From Desulfobacteraceae bacterium (GTDB lineage: Bacteria; Desulfobacterota; Desulfobacteria; Desulfobacterales; UBA11574): DNA of 8,830 bases. Made by a program: the position numbers and the translations under genes. Where the stretch lies: assembly GCA_013203195.1 (NCBI GenBank), contig JABMQM010000353.1, forward strand, positions 1 through 8,830. The letters are read 5' to 3'. Of this stretch, positions 1 through 7,087 are shown in pieces; positions within the stretch are counted from its first letter, which is position 1; each line of letters starts with the position of its first letter. The notes under the pieces are model-generated. The model saw only the letters and a list, made by a program, of their open reading frames with translations, was not told where the DNA came from and did no database searches.

Positions 1-60
1 TCGCATATAAAGCAATGTCTCAACCTGTGCAAGCCTGTATCTATTTTAAGAAAAATTATT

Positions 61-178
61 CTTCCGCGTCAGCGGACTTGGTTTTTCCTCTTTCAGCCGC
101 CTGTCCCGCAATGCGGGAGAAAGGGGAAAAGAAAATCATGAAGATCCTGTTAATCCTGTCTAAATAAAAAAAATAAAA
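61..178. repeat. Intergenic repeat-like segment with small palindromes
   Basis: The segment holds a short dyad (ccgc at 64-67, gcgg at 72-75), a tight hairpin (tcccgc at 104-109, loop aat, gcggga at 113-118) and a doubled 'atcctgt/aatcctgt' phrase around 143-160. From memory, 'aatcatgaagatcctgttaa'-type phrases recur between genes in many environmental bacterial genomes, sometimes near GxxExxY-family genes, but no such gene is visible here. A dispersed repeat is an inference; only the palindromes and the doubled phrase are seen directly. No coding region was recognised in bases 1-60. Confidence 0.4.
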
Positions 179-207
179 TTGACAGAACACCTTAATTTTA
201 GTTCACT
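162..207 (+). promoter_or_regulatory. Candidate sigma70-type promoter for the pab fusion gene
   Basis: An A-rich run (about 162-178, resembling an UP element) leads directly into a consensus -35 hexamer, TTGACA, at 179-184. Seventeen bases later, ttcact at 202-207 is only a poor -10 match (3 of 6), so the promoter is tentative. The TTG of this hexamer is also the first possible start codon of the long reading frame. If the promoter is real, translation must begin further downstream, as preferred here (ATG at 296). Confidence 0.35.
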
Positions 208-295
208 TCAAACTTTAGGCACTTTTAACGGTCTTTGGCAAAGCCACATGTATCTTGCCAGACCCGGAAGACCAGGATTTATGGCAGGATATAAA

Positions 296-2548
296 ATGGA
301 TGAGATCAAAAAAACCACCGGCAAGATAACCGGTATTCATGTCGAGACCATTGACCTTGACGAATCGTTTGTAGATTTTTCCGCCCGCTTTGCTGCCATG
401 GCCGGTACAACTGTTCTTTTGAGCGGCGGCGACCTTGATTGTGCCCGATACCACATTCTGGGTGCCAAACCATGGCTGACATTCAGGGGACGCAACCGGA
501 AGATGATAATCACTGCCGCGGATCAAACCGTTGAGGTCAACGCCGATCCTTTCGACACCTTGCGTTGGATCATTAACTCCTTTCGTCTGAATGATCTTGG
601 ATTGGATCCATCCGGTTTGCCGCAACCGCTTGCGGCCGGGCTTTTTGGTTATCTGTCTTACGACCTTAAAGATGTTCTGGAAAACCTTCCGCGCACATCC
701 GTAGACGATCTGCGCCTTCCGCACATCTGTTTTTTTGCACCCTCGATTATCGTTGTTCACGACAAAAACACTGACAGCACCCGTCTCTGCATCTTAGAGC
801 GCAACCTTGCCGGGCAAAGCAGCCTTGATGATGATCTAAATTTTTTTAAACAAACCCTGGCGGCAGAACCTTTGGCAAAAGGGAGTTTCAGCGGCGAGGC
901 GGCCGGATTTAAGTCTAATTTTAAAAAACCCAACTACCTTTCTGCCGTCGACACCATCAGGGAGTACATTGCAGCGGGTGACGTTTACCAGGTTAACATG
1001 TCCCAACGTTTTGAAATGGACTTTGAGGGGGATACCTTCAATCTTTTTGCAAAACTGTACGCTAACAATCCGGCTCCGTTTTTTGCTTATATCAATGCCG
1101 GCGACCATCAGCTTGTTTCTACATCACCTGAGCGGTTTTTACTGCAAACCGGTGACCGCATTGAAACCAGGCCCATTAAAGGTACCCGGCCCAGGGGCAA
1201 AACACCGGCCCAAGACGAACAGCTCGGCCGGGAGCTTACGCAAAGCAAAAAAGACGATGCCGAACTTTCCATGATCGTCGATCTGATGCGCAACGATATC
1301 GGCAAAGTCTGTAAGGCCGGATCTGTCCGGGTGGCGGAGCACAAACGCCTGGAAGCCTACCAGAACGTCTATCACCTGGTATCGATTGTCGAGGGCATGT
1401 TGGACCGGGACCGAGATGCGGTTGATCTTCTAAAGGCCACTTTCCCCGGGGGATCGATCACCGGCTGTCCCAAGATCAGAACCATGGAAATCATCGACGA
1501 GCTCGAGCCCCACAGGCGGCACATCTATACCGGCTCCATCGGTTACATCAGTTTTCACGACACCATGGACCTGTCCATCGCTATCCGTACCGCCACTATA
1601 TACAATGACAAAATTATCTTTTCCGTGGGGGGCGGCATCGTTTTCGACTCCGACCCGCTGGACGAATATGAAGAAACCATCCATAAAGGTAGAACGTTGA
1701 TGGAGGTTTTTATGGGCAAAGAAAAAAAATCTTCAAAGAAAAGCTATGCATGGATCAATGGCTCCCTGGAACCGCAGGAGCAGGCCGTTATCCCCATAGC
1801 AGATCTGGGCTTGCAGTACGGTTACGGGTTTTTTGAAACCATCAGAGTGGACAACGGCAATCCCAAGCATTTGGATGCACACCTTGACCGTTTTTATCAA
1901 ACCTGGCAGCACCTTTTTGCAGAAGAACCGCCGGACCTGACCTGGCATGAAATTATCCACCAGGTCGTTGAAAAAAACGGCCTGCTCAACACCATAGCAG
2001 CCATAAAAATTATGGTCACCATGGGAGACCGCCAAGCTCCTCCCTATAACCACACGCTTATAGTAACCGCCAGACCATACACGCACCGCCTTACAGATAA
2101 ACAAGAACCGGGCTTAAACCTGGCCTTATATCCGCATCCGCGCCAGACCCCCCTGGCCGATCATAAAACGCTCAATCATCTTTATTATTTTCTGGCCGGC
2201 AAATGGGCCAAGGACCAAAATGCCGGCGAAGCCTTGATCCTAAATCCGGACAACACTGTTTCCGAAACCAACACGGCCAATATCCTGCTGATCAACGATA
2301 AAACCGTAATAAGGCCGACCTCCTTGCACGTTCTGCCGGGCATTATGGAAGCCGTTGTATGCAAGCTGCTTTCCGTGTGGGACTACAAGGTGGAACAGAG
2401 AGCCGTGAAACCGGACGATTTTTTTGCTGTTGATGAAGTGTTGGTTACTAACTCCTTAATGGGGACTGTACCGGTTTTGAGTCTGGACGGCAAAAAAATG
2501 CCCATACCTTCTGACCTGTGGCAGAAGATCAATGATGAAGTTTTATAA
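296..2548 (+). CDS. Fused aminodeoxychorismate synthase component I / aminodeoxychorismate lyase (PabB-PabC)
   Basis: This cytosolic folate-pathway enzyme should use chorismate and glutamine-derived ammonia to make 4-amino-4-deoxychorismate (PabB part), then release pyruvate to give p-aminobenzoate (PabC part). Counting from ATG 296 (750 residues), an Anth_synt_I N-terminal domain covers roughly residues 20-160 and a chorismate-binding domain about 215-470. The latter contains PIKGT; its Lys295 is characteristic of PabB, where TrpE has PIAGT. It also has SITGCPK and the closing SVGGGIVFDSDP motif. A lysine-rich linker (about 473-483) leads to a class IV aminotransferase domain with NGSLEP near its start, the likely PLP lysine in DHKTLN (Lys624) and SETNTANI. 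The frame is open back to a TTG at 179, but those 39 residues do not resemble PabB and the TTG lies inside a -35-like hexamer. ATG 296 has 'cagga' six bases upstream. No pabA-type amidotransferase gene is in the window. Confidence 0.93.
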   Translation: MDEIKKTTGKITGIHVETIDLDESFVDFSARFAAMAGTTVLLSGGDLDCARYHILGAKPWLTFRGRNRKMIITAADQTVEVNADPFDTLRWIINSFRLNDLGLDPSGLPQPLAAGLFGYLSYDLKDVLENLPRTSVDDLRLPHICFFAPSIIVVHDKNTDSTRLCILERNLAGQSSLDDDLNFFKQTLAAEPLAKGSFSGEAAGFKSNFKKPNYLSAVDTIREYIAAGDVYQVNMSQRFEMDFEGDTFNLFAKLYANNPAPFFAYINAGDHQLVSTSPERFLLQTGDRIETRPIKGTRPRGKTPAQDEQLGRELTQSKKDDAELSMIVDLMRNDIGKVCKAGSVRVAEHKRLEAYQNVYHLVSIVEGMLDRDRDAVDLLKATFPGGSITGCPKIRTMEIIDELEPHRRHIYTGSIGYISFHDTMDLSIAIRTATIYNDKIIFSVGGGIVFDSDPLDEYEETIHKGRTLMEVFMGKEKKSSKKSYAWINGSLEPQEQAVIPIADLGLQYGYGFFETIRVDNGNPKHLDAHLDRFYQTWQHLFAEEPPDLTWHEIIHQVVEKNGLLNTIAAIKIMVTMGDRQAPPYNHTLIVTARPYTHRLTDKQEPGLNLALYPHPRQTPLADHKTLNHLYYFLAGKWAKDQNAGEALILNPDNTVSETNTANILLINDKTVIRPTSLHVLPGIMEAVVCKLLSVWDYKVEQRAVKPDDFFAVDEVLVTNSLMGTVPVLSLDGKKMPIPSDLWQKINDEVL
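1702..1714 (+). promoter_or_regulatory. Internal ribosome binding site and in-frame ATG at the PabB/PabC joint
   Basis: GGAGG (1702-1706), a five-base spacer of T residues and ATG (1712-1714) form a near-ideal translation start inside the fusion gene and in its frame. The position is where a free-standing PabB would end (after ..TLMEVF) and where a PabC would begin (MGKEKKSSKKSYAWINGS). Initiation here would give a 278-residue protein, normal for a separate aminodeoxychorismate lyase. The GG-AGG codons also encode the usual MEVF ending of PabB, so chance or shared coding constraint cannot be excluded. Confidence 0.45.
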
Positions 2549-2650
2549 ATAACAATTCTCATTTAATCGGCGACTTCGTAATGTTGAAGCAATACAGCCA
2601 AATTTTTCGGCATTTATCTTTTTAAACCGAACCTCCGATAGACCGGACCG

Positions 2651-2674
2651 CTCCCCACCCTTGAGGGCGGGGAG
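2651..2674 (+). terminator. GC-rich hairpin downstream of pabB-pabC
   Basis: Ctccccaccc (2651-2660) pairs with gggcggggag (2665-2674) around a ttga loop, with one A-C mismatch that becomes a G-U pair when read from the minus strand. Only three T residues follow on the plus strand, so termination of the pab transcript is possible but weakly supported. GC-rich hairpins of this kind also occur at ends of some IS200/IS605-type elements, but no transposase is present. The rest of the gap from 2549 to 2737 shows nothing else I can name. Confidence 0.35.
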
Positions 2675-2737
2675 TTTCACTAATAAAATAAATGTGTTAT
2701 TCCCATTTGATTGTTTTGGGGTGAGGGATTCTTAGGC

Positions 2738-3265
2738 ATGGAGAGACAATCCATAGTACACGGGACGGATCCGTTTGCCAAAACCGTCCTGAATTCTTTA
2801 TCTGCCCACATCGCCATTCTTGATCAACACGGTGTCATTTTGGAGACCAACAGGGCTTGGAGAAATTATGCCGCCAGAAACCAGATGCAAGGAGACCATG
2901 ACTCCATCGGTGTCAATTATTTGGCCCTCTGTGAAGCGACAACCGGCAATGAAGAATCCCAAGCCCGGCAGGTGGCTGCCGGGCTTCGATCAGTAATACA
3001 GGGGGACATCAATGAGTTTTTATTTGATTATCCCTGCCACTCGCCGGATGGAAAACACTGGTATTACATGCGCGCTATTCGCATGGCCTATGACGGACCC
3101 GTCCGGGTGGTGGTCAGCCATGAAGAGATAACGGCGTTAAAATTGGCTGAGGAGTCCTTGAAGAAAAGAGAACAGGAGTTGGAAGACCAGACGCAAAATT
3201 TAGAGGAAGCCAATATCGCTTTGAAGGTGTTATTAAAACAAAGAGAAACAGACAAGCCAATTTGA
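2738..3265 (+). CDS. PAS-domain protein, probably a truncated PAS-LuxR regulator
   Basis: The 175-residue product starts with a PAS sensory domain at about residues 10-130 (NSLSAHIAILDQHGVILETN near the start, then DGKHWYYMRA and VVVSHEEITALK). A charged coiled-coil stretch follows (LAEESLKKREQELEDQTQNL). It then breaks off after LLKQRETDKPI. In deltaproteobacterial relatives as I remember them, this stretch continues as 'ELEEKVL...' through a long helical linker into a LuxR-type HTH domain. Here the HTH is absent, so DNA binding is not expected from this product. ATG 2738 is preferred over an upstream TTG (2711) because gaggg (2723-2727) lies ten bases before it and the PAS region begins soon after. 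There is no signal peptide or membrane segment, so it is cytosolic. Ligand unknown. Confidence 0.75.
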   Translation: MERQSIVHGTDPFAKTVLNSLSAHIAILDQHGVILETNRAWRNYAARNQMQGDHDSIGVNYLALCEATTGNEESQARQVAAGLRSVIQGDINEFLFDYPCHSPDGKHWYYMRAIRMAYDGPVRVVVSHEEITALKLAEESLKKREQELEDQTQNLEEANIALKVLLKQRETDKPI

Positions 3266-3291
3266 GGGCCTACCTGCTGTCGCTTGCTTAA
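3244..3291 (+). pseudogene. Out-of-frame C-terminal remnant of a LuxR HTH domain
   Basis: Read in a different frame from the PAS gene, these bases encode RNRQANLRAYLLSLA followed by a TAA stop. This closely resembles the last residues of PAS-LuxR regulators of Desulfobacterota, which I remember as ending in '..KNKKANLRSYLLSL'. It overlaps the final PAS codons: bases 3247-3256 (aacagacaag) fit both the upstream RETDK codons and the downstream NRQA codons. That is expected if a deletion between short direct repeats removed the linker and most of the HTH, about 110-120 codons by memory of intact relatives, and shifted the frame. The peptide is seen directly; the deletion is inferred. Confidence 0.65.
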
Positions 3292-3673
3292 CCCCAATAG
3301 ATGAAAACCGTCCATAACTCTAACTGATACCTGGGTTGAGCTATTTTTTGCGAATCCTTGATGCGCAAGAGATTGGTGCAGATCGAGTAAAAAACCGCTC
3401 AATTCAGGTGATAGTATTTGCCCCCCAATAAACTCATATTTATTCCTTATTGAGCGGATCGTTTTAAGTCTTATCTTTATTTTAAATAAAGCGATTGTTT
3501 TAATAATTTGGAAACCTGTTCCATCAGAAACGTGACCGGCCGCAACACGCAAGTATTATCCGGAAAATAACCATTCGGAGCCTATCTTTGCTGTGTGGGG
3601 CCGAAACTTTAAAATTAAACCTGAACAAAAATTAAAACCATTGATTTGCTGATTCAGCAACAAGGAGGATACC
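3292..3673. other. Gene-free stretch between the PAS remnant and the small helical protein
   Basis: I recognise no gene in these roughly 380 bases on either strand. A minus-strand frame runs from 3552 back into the PAS gene, but its product is unfamiliar and it lacks a convincing start. A perfect nine-base inverted repeat (ccgctcaat at 3395-3403, attgagcgg at 3449-3457) is separated by 45 bases. A second small hairpin (ttgctg 3646-3651, loop att, cagcaa 3655-3660) sits directly before the ribosome binding site of the next gene and could affect its expression. AT content is high, so promoters are likely, but no clear pair of hexamers stood out. Confidence 0.5.
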
Positions 3674-3976
3674 ATGGACGTAAAAGATTGTTGCCAAGGA
3701 CTAGAACAAGAACTTACCATCTGGAAGGCCAGGCTTTTTGATCTGCATCGCAAGATCGACCATTTACCTTCCGCTGGCAAAGAAAGAATGCTTCCAAATG
3801 TAGAAGGCATTCACATGCTCGTTTTTGAGATGAGCGACAGGGTCGATGCGCTACGCACCGAGTGCCCCTCGGAATGGGGAACCGAGAAAAAAGAAATCGA
3901 TGATGCCTATGGTGCCGTCGGTGTCAAATATCAAGATGCCCTGCACTATATAGGGGCGGGGAACTTCGGCGGGTAA
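3674..3976 (+). CDS. Small conserved helical protein of unknown function
   Basis: This 100-residue soluble protein has a very strong ribosome binding site (aaggagga, 3662-3669) four bases before its ATG. It is acidic and predicted mostly helical. A first helix (about residues 7-30, QELTIWKARLFDLHRKID) and a second (about 42-62, NVEGIHMLVFEMSDRVDALR) show heptad-like spacing, consistent with a helical hairpin or coiled coil. CPSEWGTEKKEID follows, then a third helix and a glycine-rich tail. Cysteines lie at 6, 7 and about 64, without a metal-binding CxxC pair. I recall similar short proteins (LRTECPxEW, KKEID) in sulfate-reducing Desulfobacterota, with no assigned function. A terminator-like structure follows, so it is probably transcribed alone. 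Confidence 0.8.
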   Translation: MDVKDCCQGLEQELTIWKARLFDLHRKIDHLPSAGKERMLPNVEGIHMLVFEMSDRVDALRTECPSEWGTEKKEIDDAYGAVGVKYQDALHYIGAGNFGG

Positions 3977-4018
3977 TGCATTGAAAGACGCTGGTTTTAA
4001 CTGTAAACTTCAATGGAT

Positions 4019-4076
4019 TGCGTCAGCGGTCTAACGGCCGCTGGCGCATTTATCTGAATGCGTTTTGCATTTTTTT
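4019..4076 (+). terminator. Compound terminator with alternative hairpins
   Basis: An 11-base-pair stem (4019-4029 with 4038-4048, one G-U pair) is followed by a second small stem, aatgc (4057-4061), loop gtttt, gcatt (4067-4071), then a run of T to 4076. The second has the form of a Rho-independent terminator. The middle aatgcg (4057-4062) can instead pair with cgcatt at 4045-4050, a mutually exclusive fold that also competes with the first stem. It probably ends the transcript of the small helical protein and separates it from the SDR gene. Confidence 0.65.
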
Positions 4077-4117
4077 CTAAAATGAAATTAGTGTCTGCAG
4101 AAAAAGAAGGGGGTTAA

Positions 4118-5668
4118 ATGCACTCAAAATCTGTTTTGGTTACCGGCGCTACCGTTTACGTGGGTGGACGCTTGGTGCCCAGGCTGCTCGAAGCTGGTTG
4201 GCGTGTCAGGGCTATGGGAAGATCTTTTGAAAAGCTGGCTTGCCGACCGTGGGCCCATCATGCAAACGTTGAACTGGTCCAGGCAGATATGCTCGATCCG
4301 GAGTCTTTGGAACGGGCCGTTGAGGGCTGCGGATCGGTATTTTATCTGGTACACTCCATGATTGCCAAACACAAAAGGTTTGTTGATGCTGACCGGCATT
4401 CTGCCCGGAATATGGCAGATGCGGCTGCACGCGCAGGAGCAGGGCGGATTATCTATCTGAGCGGACTGGGGAAATCCAGCCATGAATCTATTAGCAAACA
4501 CTTGCGATCACGACATGAAGTTGGCAAGATTCTTAAAGCCGGTCCAGTCCCCGTGACCGTCCTGCAAGCAGCCATGATTCTCGGCTCCGGCAGCGCTTCC
4601 TTTGAAATTCTGCGCTATCTGGTTGAACGCTTGCCACTCATGATTACACCGCGCTGGGTCCATACGCCTTCCCAGCCGATTGCCATCGGAAATGTTTTAG
4701 GGTATCTGATCTGTTGCCTCGAACAAGACGAAACTGTCGGCCAGACTTACGATATTGGCGGTCCGGAGATTCTCTCCTACAAAGATCTGATTGACATATT
4801 TGCCGCAGAGGCCCAATTGCCCAAACGGCGTGTTTTTCCGGTACCGGTGCTGACGCCGCATCTCAGCTCGTTGTGGATACACCTGATAACACCGGTACCG
4901 TCAGCGATTGCCGTGCCGCTCACCGAAGGCCTCGGTGTTCCGACAACGTGCCGTGAAGATCGCATACGCTCTGTTATACCCCAGCAGCTGGCTAGCTGCC
5001 GGGAAACCATCCGGCTGGCACTAGATCGGATTCGCCAGGAGCAGGTGGAAACCTGTTGGACCGATGCCGGCGCTTTGCACCCGCCGGAGTGGGCTCATTG
5101 CGGTGATGCCGACTATGCCGGCGGCACGGTCCTGGAGTGTGGGTACCGGGTTCGTATCGGGGCGACCGCTGAAGAGGTTTGGAAGCCTGTCGTCAAAATC
5201 GGTGGAAAAACCGGCTACTATTTTGGGAACTACATCTGGCGGCTGCGGGGAATTCTGGATCGCCTGGTCGGCGGCGTCGGGCTGCGGCGGGGACGGCGCC
5301 ATGCATCGCAGTTGCTGGTGGGAGACGCACTTGATTTCTGGCGCGTTCTGGAGGTTGATGCTTCTCGCAGGTTGCTGTTGCTGGCGGAAATGAAAACCCC
5401 GGGCGAAGCTCTGCTGGACATTAAGATTGAGCCTGTCGGCGATAATACAACCGAACTTAAACTTCATTCGCGATTTTTGCCCAAAGGATTGGGCGGAATT
5501 CTATACTGGTATACGCTATATCCTTTGCACCAGTGGGTTTTTAGGGATATGCTGAAAGCTATCGCTAAAAGTATCGGCAAGGCGGTGCTGTCAGAACCAC
5601 AACGCTTTACACCAAAGCTCCCTGACGCCTGTAAATTGCGCGATAAAAATTTGACGACAGACCAATGA
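4118..5668 (+). CDS. SDR-family NAD(P)-binding protein with C-terminal DUF2867 domain
   Basis: The 516-residue product has an N-terminal atypical short-chain dehydrogenase (Rossmann) domain, about residues 3-300, typified by VLVTGAT, an acidic ADML segment, VFYLVHSM and IIYLSGLG. A DUF2867 domain covers about 328-495 (YRVRIGATAEEVWKPV, DFWRVLEV, YWYTLYPLHQWVFRDML). Proteins of this architecture are common and often lie among stress- or light-induced genes, but their substrates are generally unknown. The gene starts at ATG 4118 after gaaggggg. An oddity is the motif TGATVYVGG: the family pattern TGxxGxxG needs glycine where Val13 stands (codon gtt, 4154-4156), which may weaken dinucleotide binding. 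A one-base change from GGT would explain it. It is the first of four same-strand genes and is followed by a 59-base gap. Confidence 0.9.
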   Translation: MHSKSVLVTGATVYVGGRLVPRLLEAGWRVRAMGRSFEKLACRPWAHHANVELVQADMLDPESLERAVEGCGSVFYLVHSMIAKHKRFVDADRHSARNMADAAARAGAGRIIYLSGLGKSSHESISKHLRSRHEVGKILKAGPVPVTVLQAAMILGSGSASFEILRYLVERLPLMITPRWVHTPSQPIAIGNVLGYLICCLEQDETVGQTYDIGGPEILSYKDLIDIFAAEAQLPKRRVFPVPVLTPHLSSLWIHLITPVPSAIAVPLTEGLGVPTTCREDRIRSVIPQQLASCRETIRLALDRIRQEQVETCWTDAGALHPPEWAHCGDADYAGGTVLECGYRVRIGATAEEVWKPVVKIGGKTGYYFGNYIWRLRGILDRLVGGVGLRRGRRHASQLLVGDALDFWRVLEVDASRRLLLLAEMKTPGEALLDIKIEPVGDNTTELKLHSRFLPKGLGGILYWYTLYPLHQWVFRDMLKAIAKSIGKAVLSEPQRFTPKLPDACKLRDKNLTTDQ

Positions 5669-5676
5669 GATCTTAA

Positions 5677-5698
5677 TGTTCAAATAATACATTGAACA
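5677..5698. promoter_or_regulatory. Dyad between the SDR and PPOX genes, possible operator
   Basis: A perfect seven-base inverted repeat, tgttcaa (5677-5683) and ttgaaca (5692-5698), flanks an eight-base AT-rich centre. The 22-base size suits a dimeric repressor or activator site. No T-tract follows, so termination is unlikely. It lies 29 bases before the start codon of the PPOX gene. No regulator gene in the window can be linked to it. Confidence 0.3.
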
Positions 5699-5727
5699 AT
5701 ACATAAAGCCATATTTAGGAGGTTCTT

Positions 5728-6102
5728 ATGGAACTAAAAGATTATTTTGAAAACAACAAAGGTTTTGGCGTGCTGTCTACATCGGACGGCAAGGGCAATG
5801 TCAATGCAGCCGTCTACGCCAGACCCCATGTTATGGAGGACGGTTTGCTGGCATTTGTTATGCGAGATCGGCAATCGTATCAAAACATCCAGTCAAACCC
5901 CCACGCCACCTATTTGTTCCGGGAAGACGGTCCGGGATATAAAGGGGTTAGGCTTTACTTAACCAAGACCCGTGAGGAAAACGATCCCGATCTGATTTCT
6001 GCGCTTAGCCGCAGAAAATATCCCCCCGATCAGGACGCTAGCGCATCCAGCTTTCTGGTTTATTTCAAACTGGAAAAGACGCGTCCGCTGATCGGTGGGT
6101 AA
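5728..6102 (+). CDS. Pyridoxamine 5'-phosphate oxidase-fold protein (flavin-type, small)
   Basis: This 124-residue cytosolic protein matches the small PPOX-like/FMN-binding split-barrel family. Its N-terminal half reads GFGVLSTSDGKGNVNAAVYARPHVMEDGLLAFVMRD, followed by YQNIQSNPHATYLF, the usual strand-turn pattern of these proteins; length is typical. Members bind FMN, F420 or haem and act as oxidoreductases, but the sequence alone does not settle cofactor or substrate, and it should not be called a true pyridoxamine phosphate oxidase. An excellent ribosome binding site (aggagg, 5717-5722) precedes ATG 5728. It ends 34 bases before the preferred start of the next gene, consistent with co-transcription. 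Confidence 0.87.
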   Translation: MELKDYFENNKGFGVLSTSDGKGNVNAAVYARPHVMEDGLLAFVMRDRQSYQNIQSNPHATYLFREDGPGYKGVRLYLTKTREENDPDLISALSRRKYPPDQDASASSFLVYFKLEKTRPLIGG

Positions 6103-6136
6103 GCATCACCGGTTTGAAATCCTGGGAAGGGTTCCA

Positions 6137-7087
6137 TTGGAAAACCATATTAAAATCGGAATCAGCGCCTGCCTTTTGGGCCATAAGGTTCGCTGGAACG
6201 GCGGACACACAAGAGACCCTTACCTCATCGATACGCTGGGTATGTACGTGGAATATGTACCGGTATGCCCCGAGGTAGAATGCGGGTTGGGGGTTCCCAG
6301 AGAAACCCTGCGGCTCGTGGGTGATCCGGACAATCCGCTCCTGGTCACCTCAAAGACAAACATTGACCACACCCGGCAGATGACTCAATGGGCCTTAAAA
6401 AGGGTCAAAGAGCTTGAAAAGGAAAATCTGTGCGGGTTTGTTTTTAAAAAAAATTCTCCCAGCAGCGGCTTGTACAGAGTCCCTGTCAAAAATTTCAAAG
6501 GCATGCCCCAGAAAAAAGGCCGCGGTGTTTTTGCGCAAATATTTACAGAACACTTCCCGTTGATCCCGGTGGAGGAAGAGGGCCGGCTGCATGATCCCAA
6601 ACTTCGAGAAATGTTCATCGAGCAAATTTTCACCTTGAAACGGTGGCGCGAAACCCTTTCCAAAACAAAGCGTATGGGGAACCTGGTGGATTTTCACACC
6701 CGGCACAAACTGCTGGTCATGTCCCACAGCCCCAACCACGCCCGGATGATGGGGAAACTGGTTGCCAACGGAAAACACTCTTCCATCAACGAGTTGTATC
6801 AATCATATGAAACCCTGCTGATGGAGTCGCTGCGTCTGAAAACCACGTTGCAAAAAAACATCAACGTTCTCCAGCATATCATGGGGTATTTCAAAAAGCA
6901 GTTGTCCCCGGACGAAAAGCAAGAGCTGCTTGAAATCATAGAGCAATATAGAAGTGAGCATGTCCCCTTGATCGTTCCGAGCACCCTTTTAAATCACTAT
7001 GTGCGCAAGTACCAACAACCGTATTTGCAGCAGCAATTCTATCTGAATCCGCATCCCGTTGCCCTTAAGTTGCGCAATCATGCCTGA
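6137..7087 (+). CDS. DUF523 and DUF1722 domain protein (YbgA-like C-terminus)
   Basis: Two domains of unknown biochemical function are joined here. DUF523, about residues 4-150, shows IGISACLLGHKVRWNGGH near the start and the conserved CPEVECGLGVPRE segment. DUF1722, about 185-305, shows FHTRHKLLVMSHSPNH and the C-terminal VPLIVPSTLLNHY. DUF1722 is the YbgA family; E. coli ybgA lies beside the photolyase gene phr, and the two are often neighbours elsewhere, so a link to light or DNA repair is suspected but unproven. The cysteines of DUF523 (SACLLG and the CPEVECG pair) could bind metal. The preferred start is TTG 6137 because gggaaggg (6124-6131) sits five bases before it and similarity begins at once. 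GTG 6095, overlapping the previous gene, is possible but has no ribosome binding site. The product has 316 residues. A large palindrome begins at its stop codon and uvsE follows. Confidence 0.9.
   Translation: MENHIKIGISACLLGHKVRWNGGHTRDPYLIDTLGMYVEYVPVCPEVECGLGVPRETLRLVGDPDNPLLVTSKTNIDHTRQMTQWALKRVKELEKENLCGFVFKKNSPSSGLYRVPVKNFKGMPQKKGRGVFAQIFTEHFPLIPVEEEGRLHDPKLREMFIEQIFTLKRWRETLSKTKRMGNLVDFHTRHKLLVMSHSPNHARMMGKLVANGKHSSINELYQSYETLLMESLRLKTTLQKNINVLQHIMGYFKKQLSPDEKQELLEIIEQYRSEHVPLIVPSTLLNHYVRKYQQPYLQQQFYLNPHPVALKLRNHA

Noticed and set aside
179..295. N-terminal extension of the pab fusion from TTG 179
   Set aside because: The TTG is part of a TTGACA hexamer after an A-rich run, the 39 extra residues do not look like PabB, and ATG 296 has its own ribosome binding site.
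3088..3552. 154-codon minus-strand reading frame over the PAS 3' end and the following gap
   Set aside because: Its C-terminal third is antisense to the PAS gene, the start has no ribosome binding site, and the product resembles no family I recognise.
5021..5467. 148-codon minus-strand frame opposite the SDR-DUF2867 gene
   Set aside because: It lies wholly antisense to a well-supported domain and is explained by the GC-rich codon use there.
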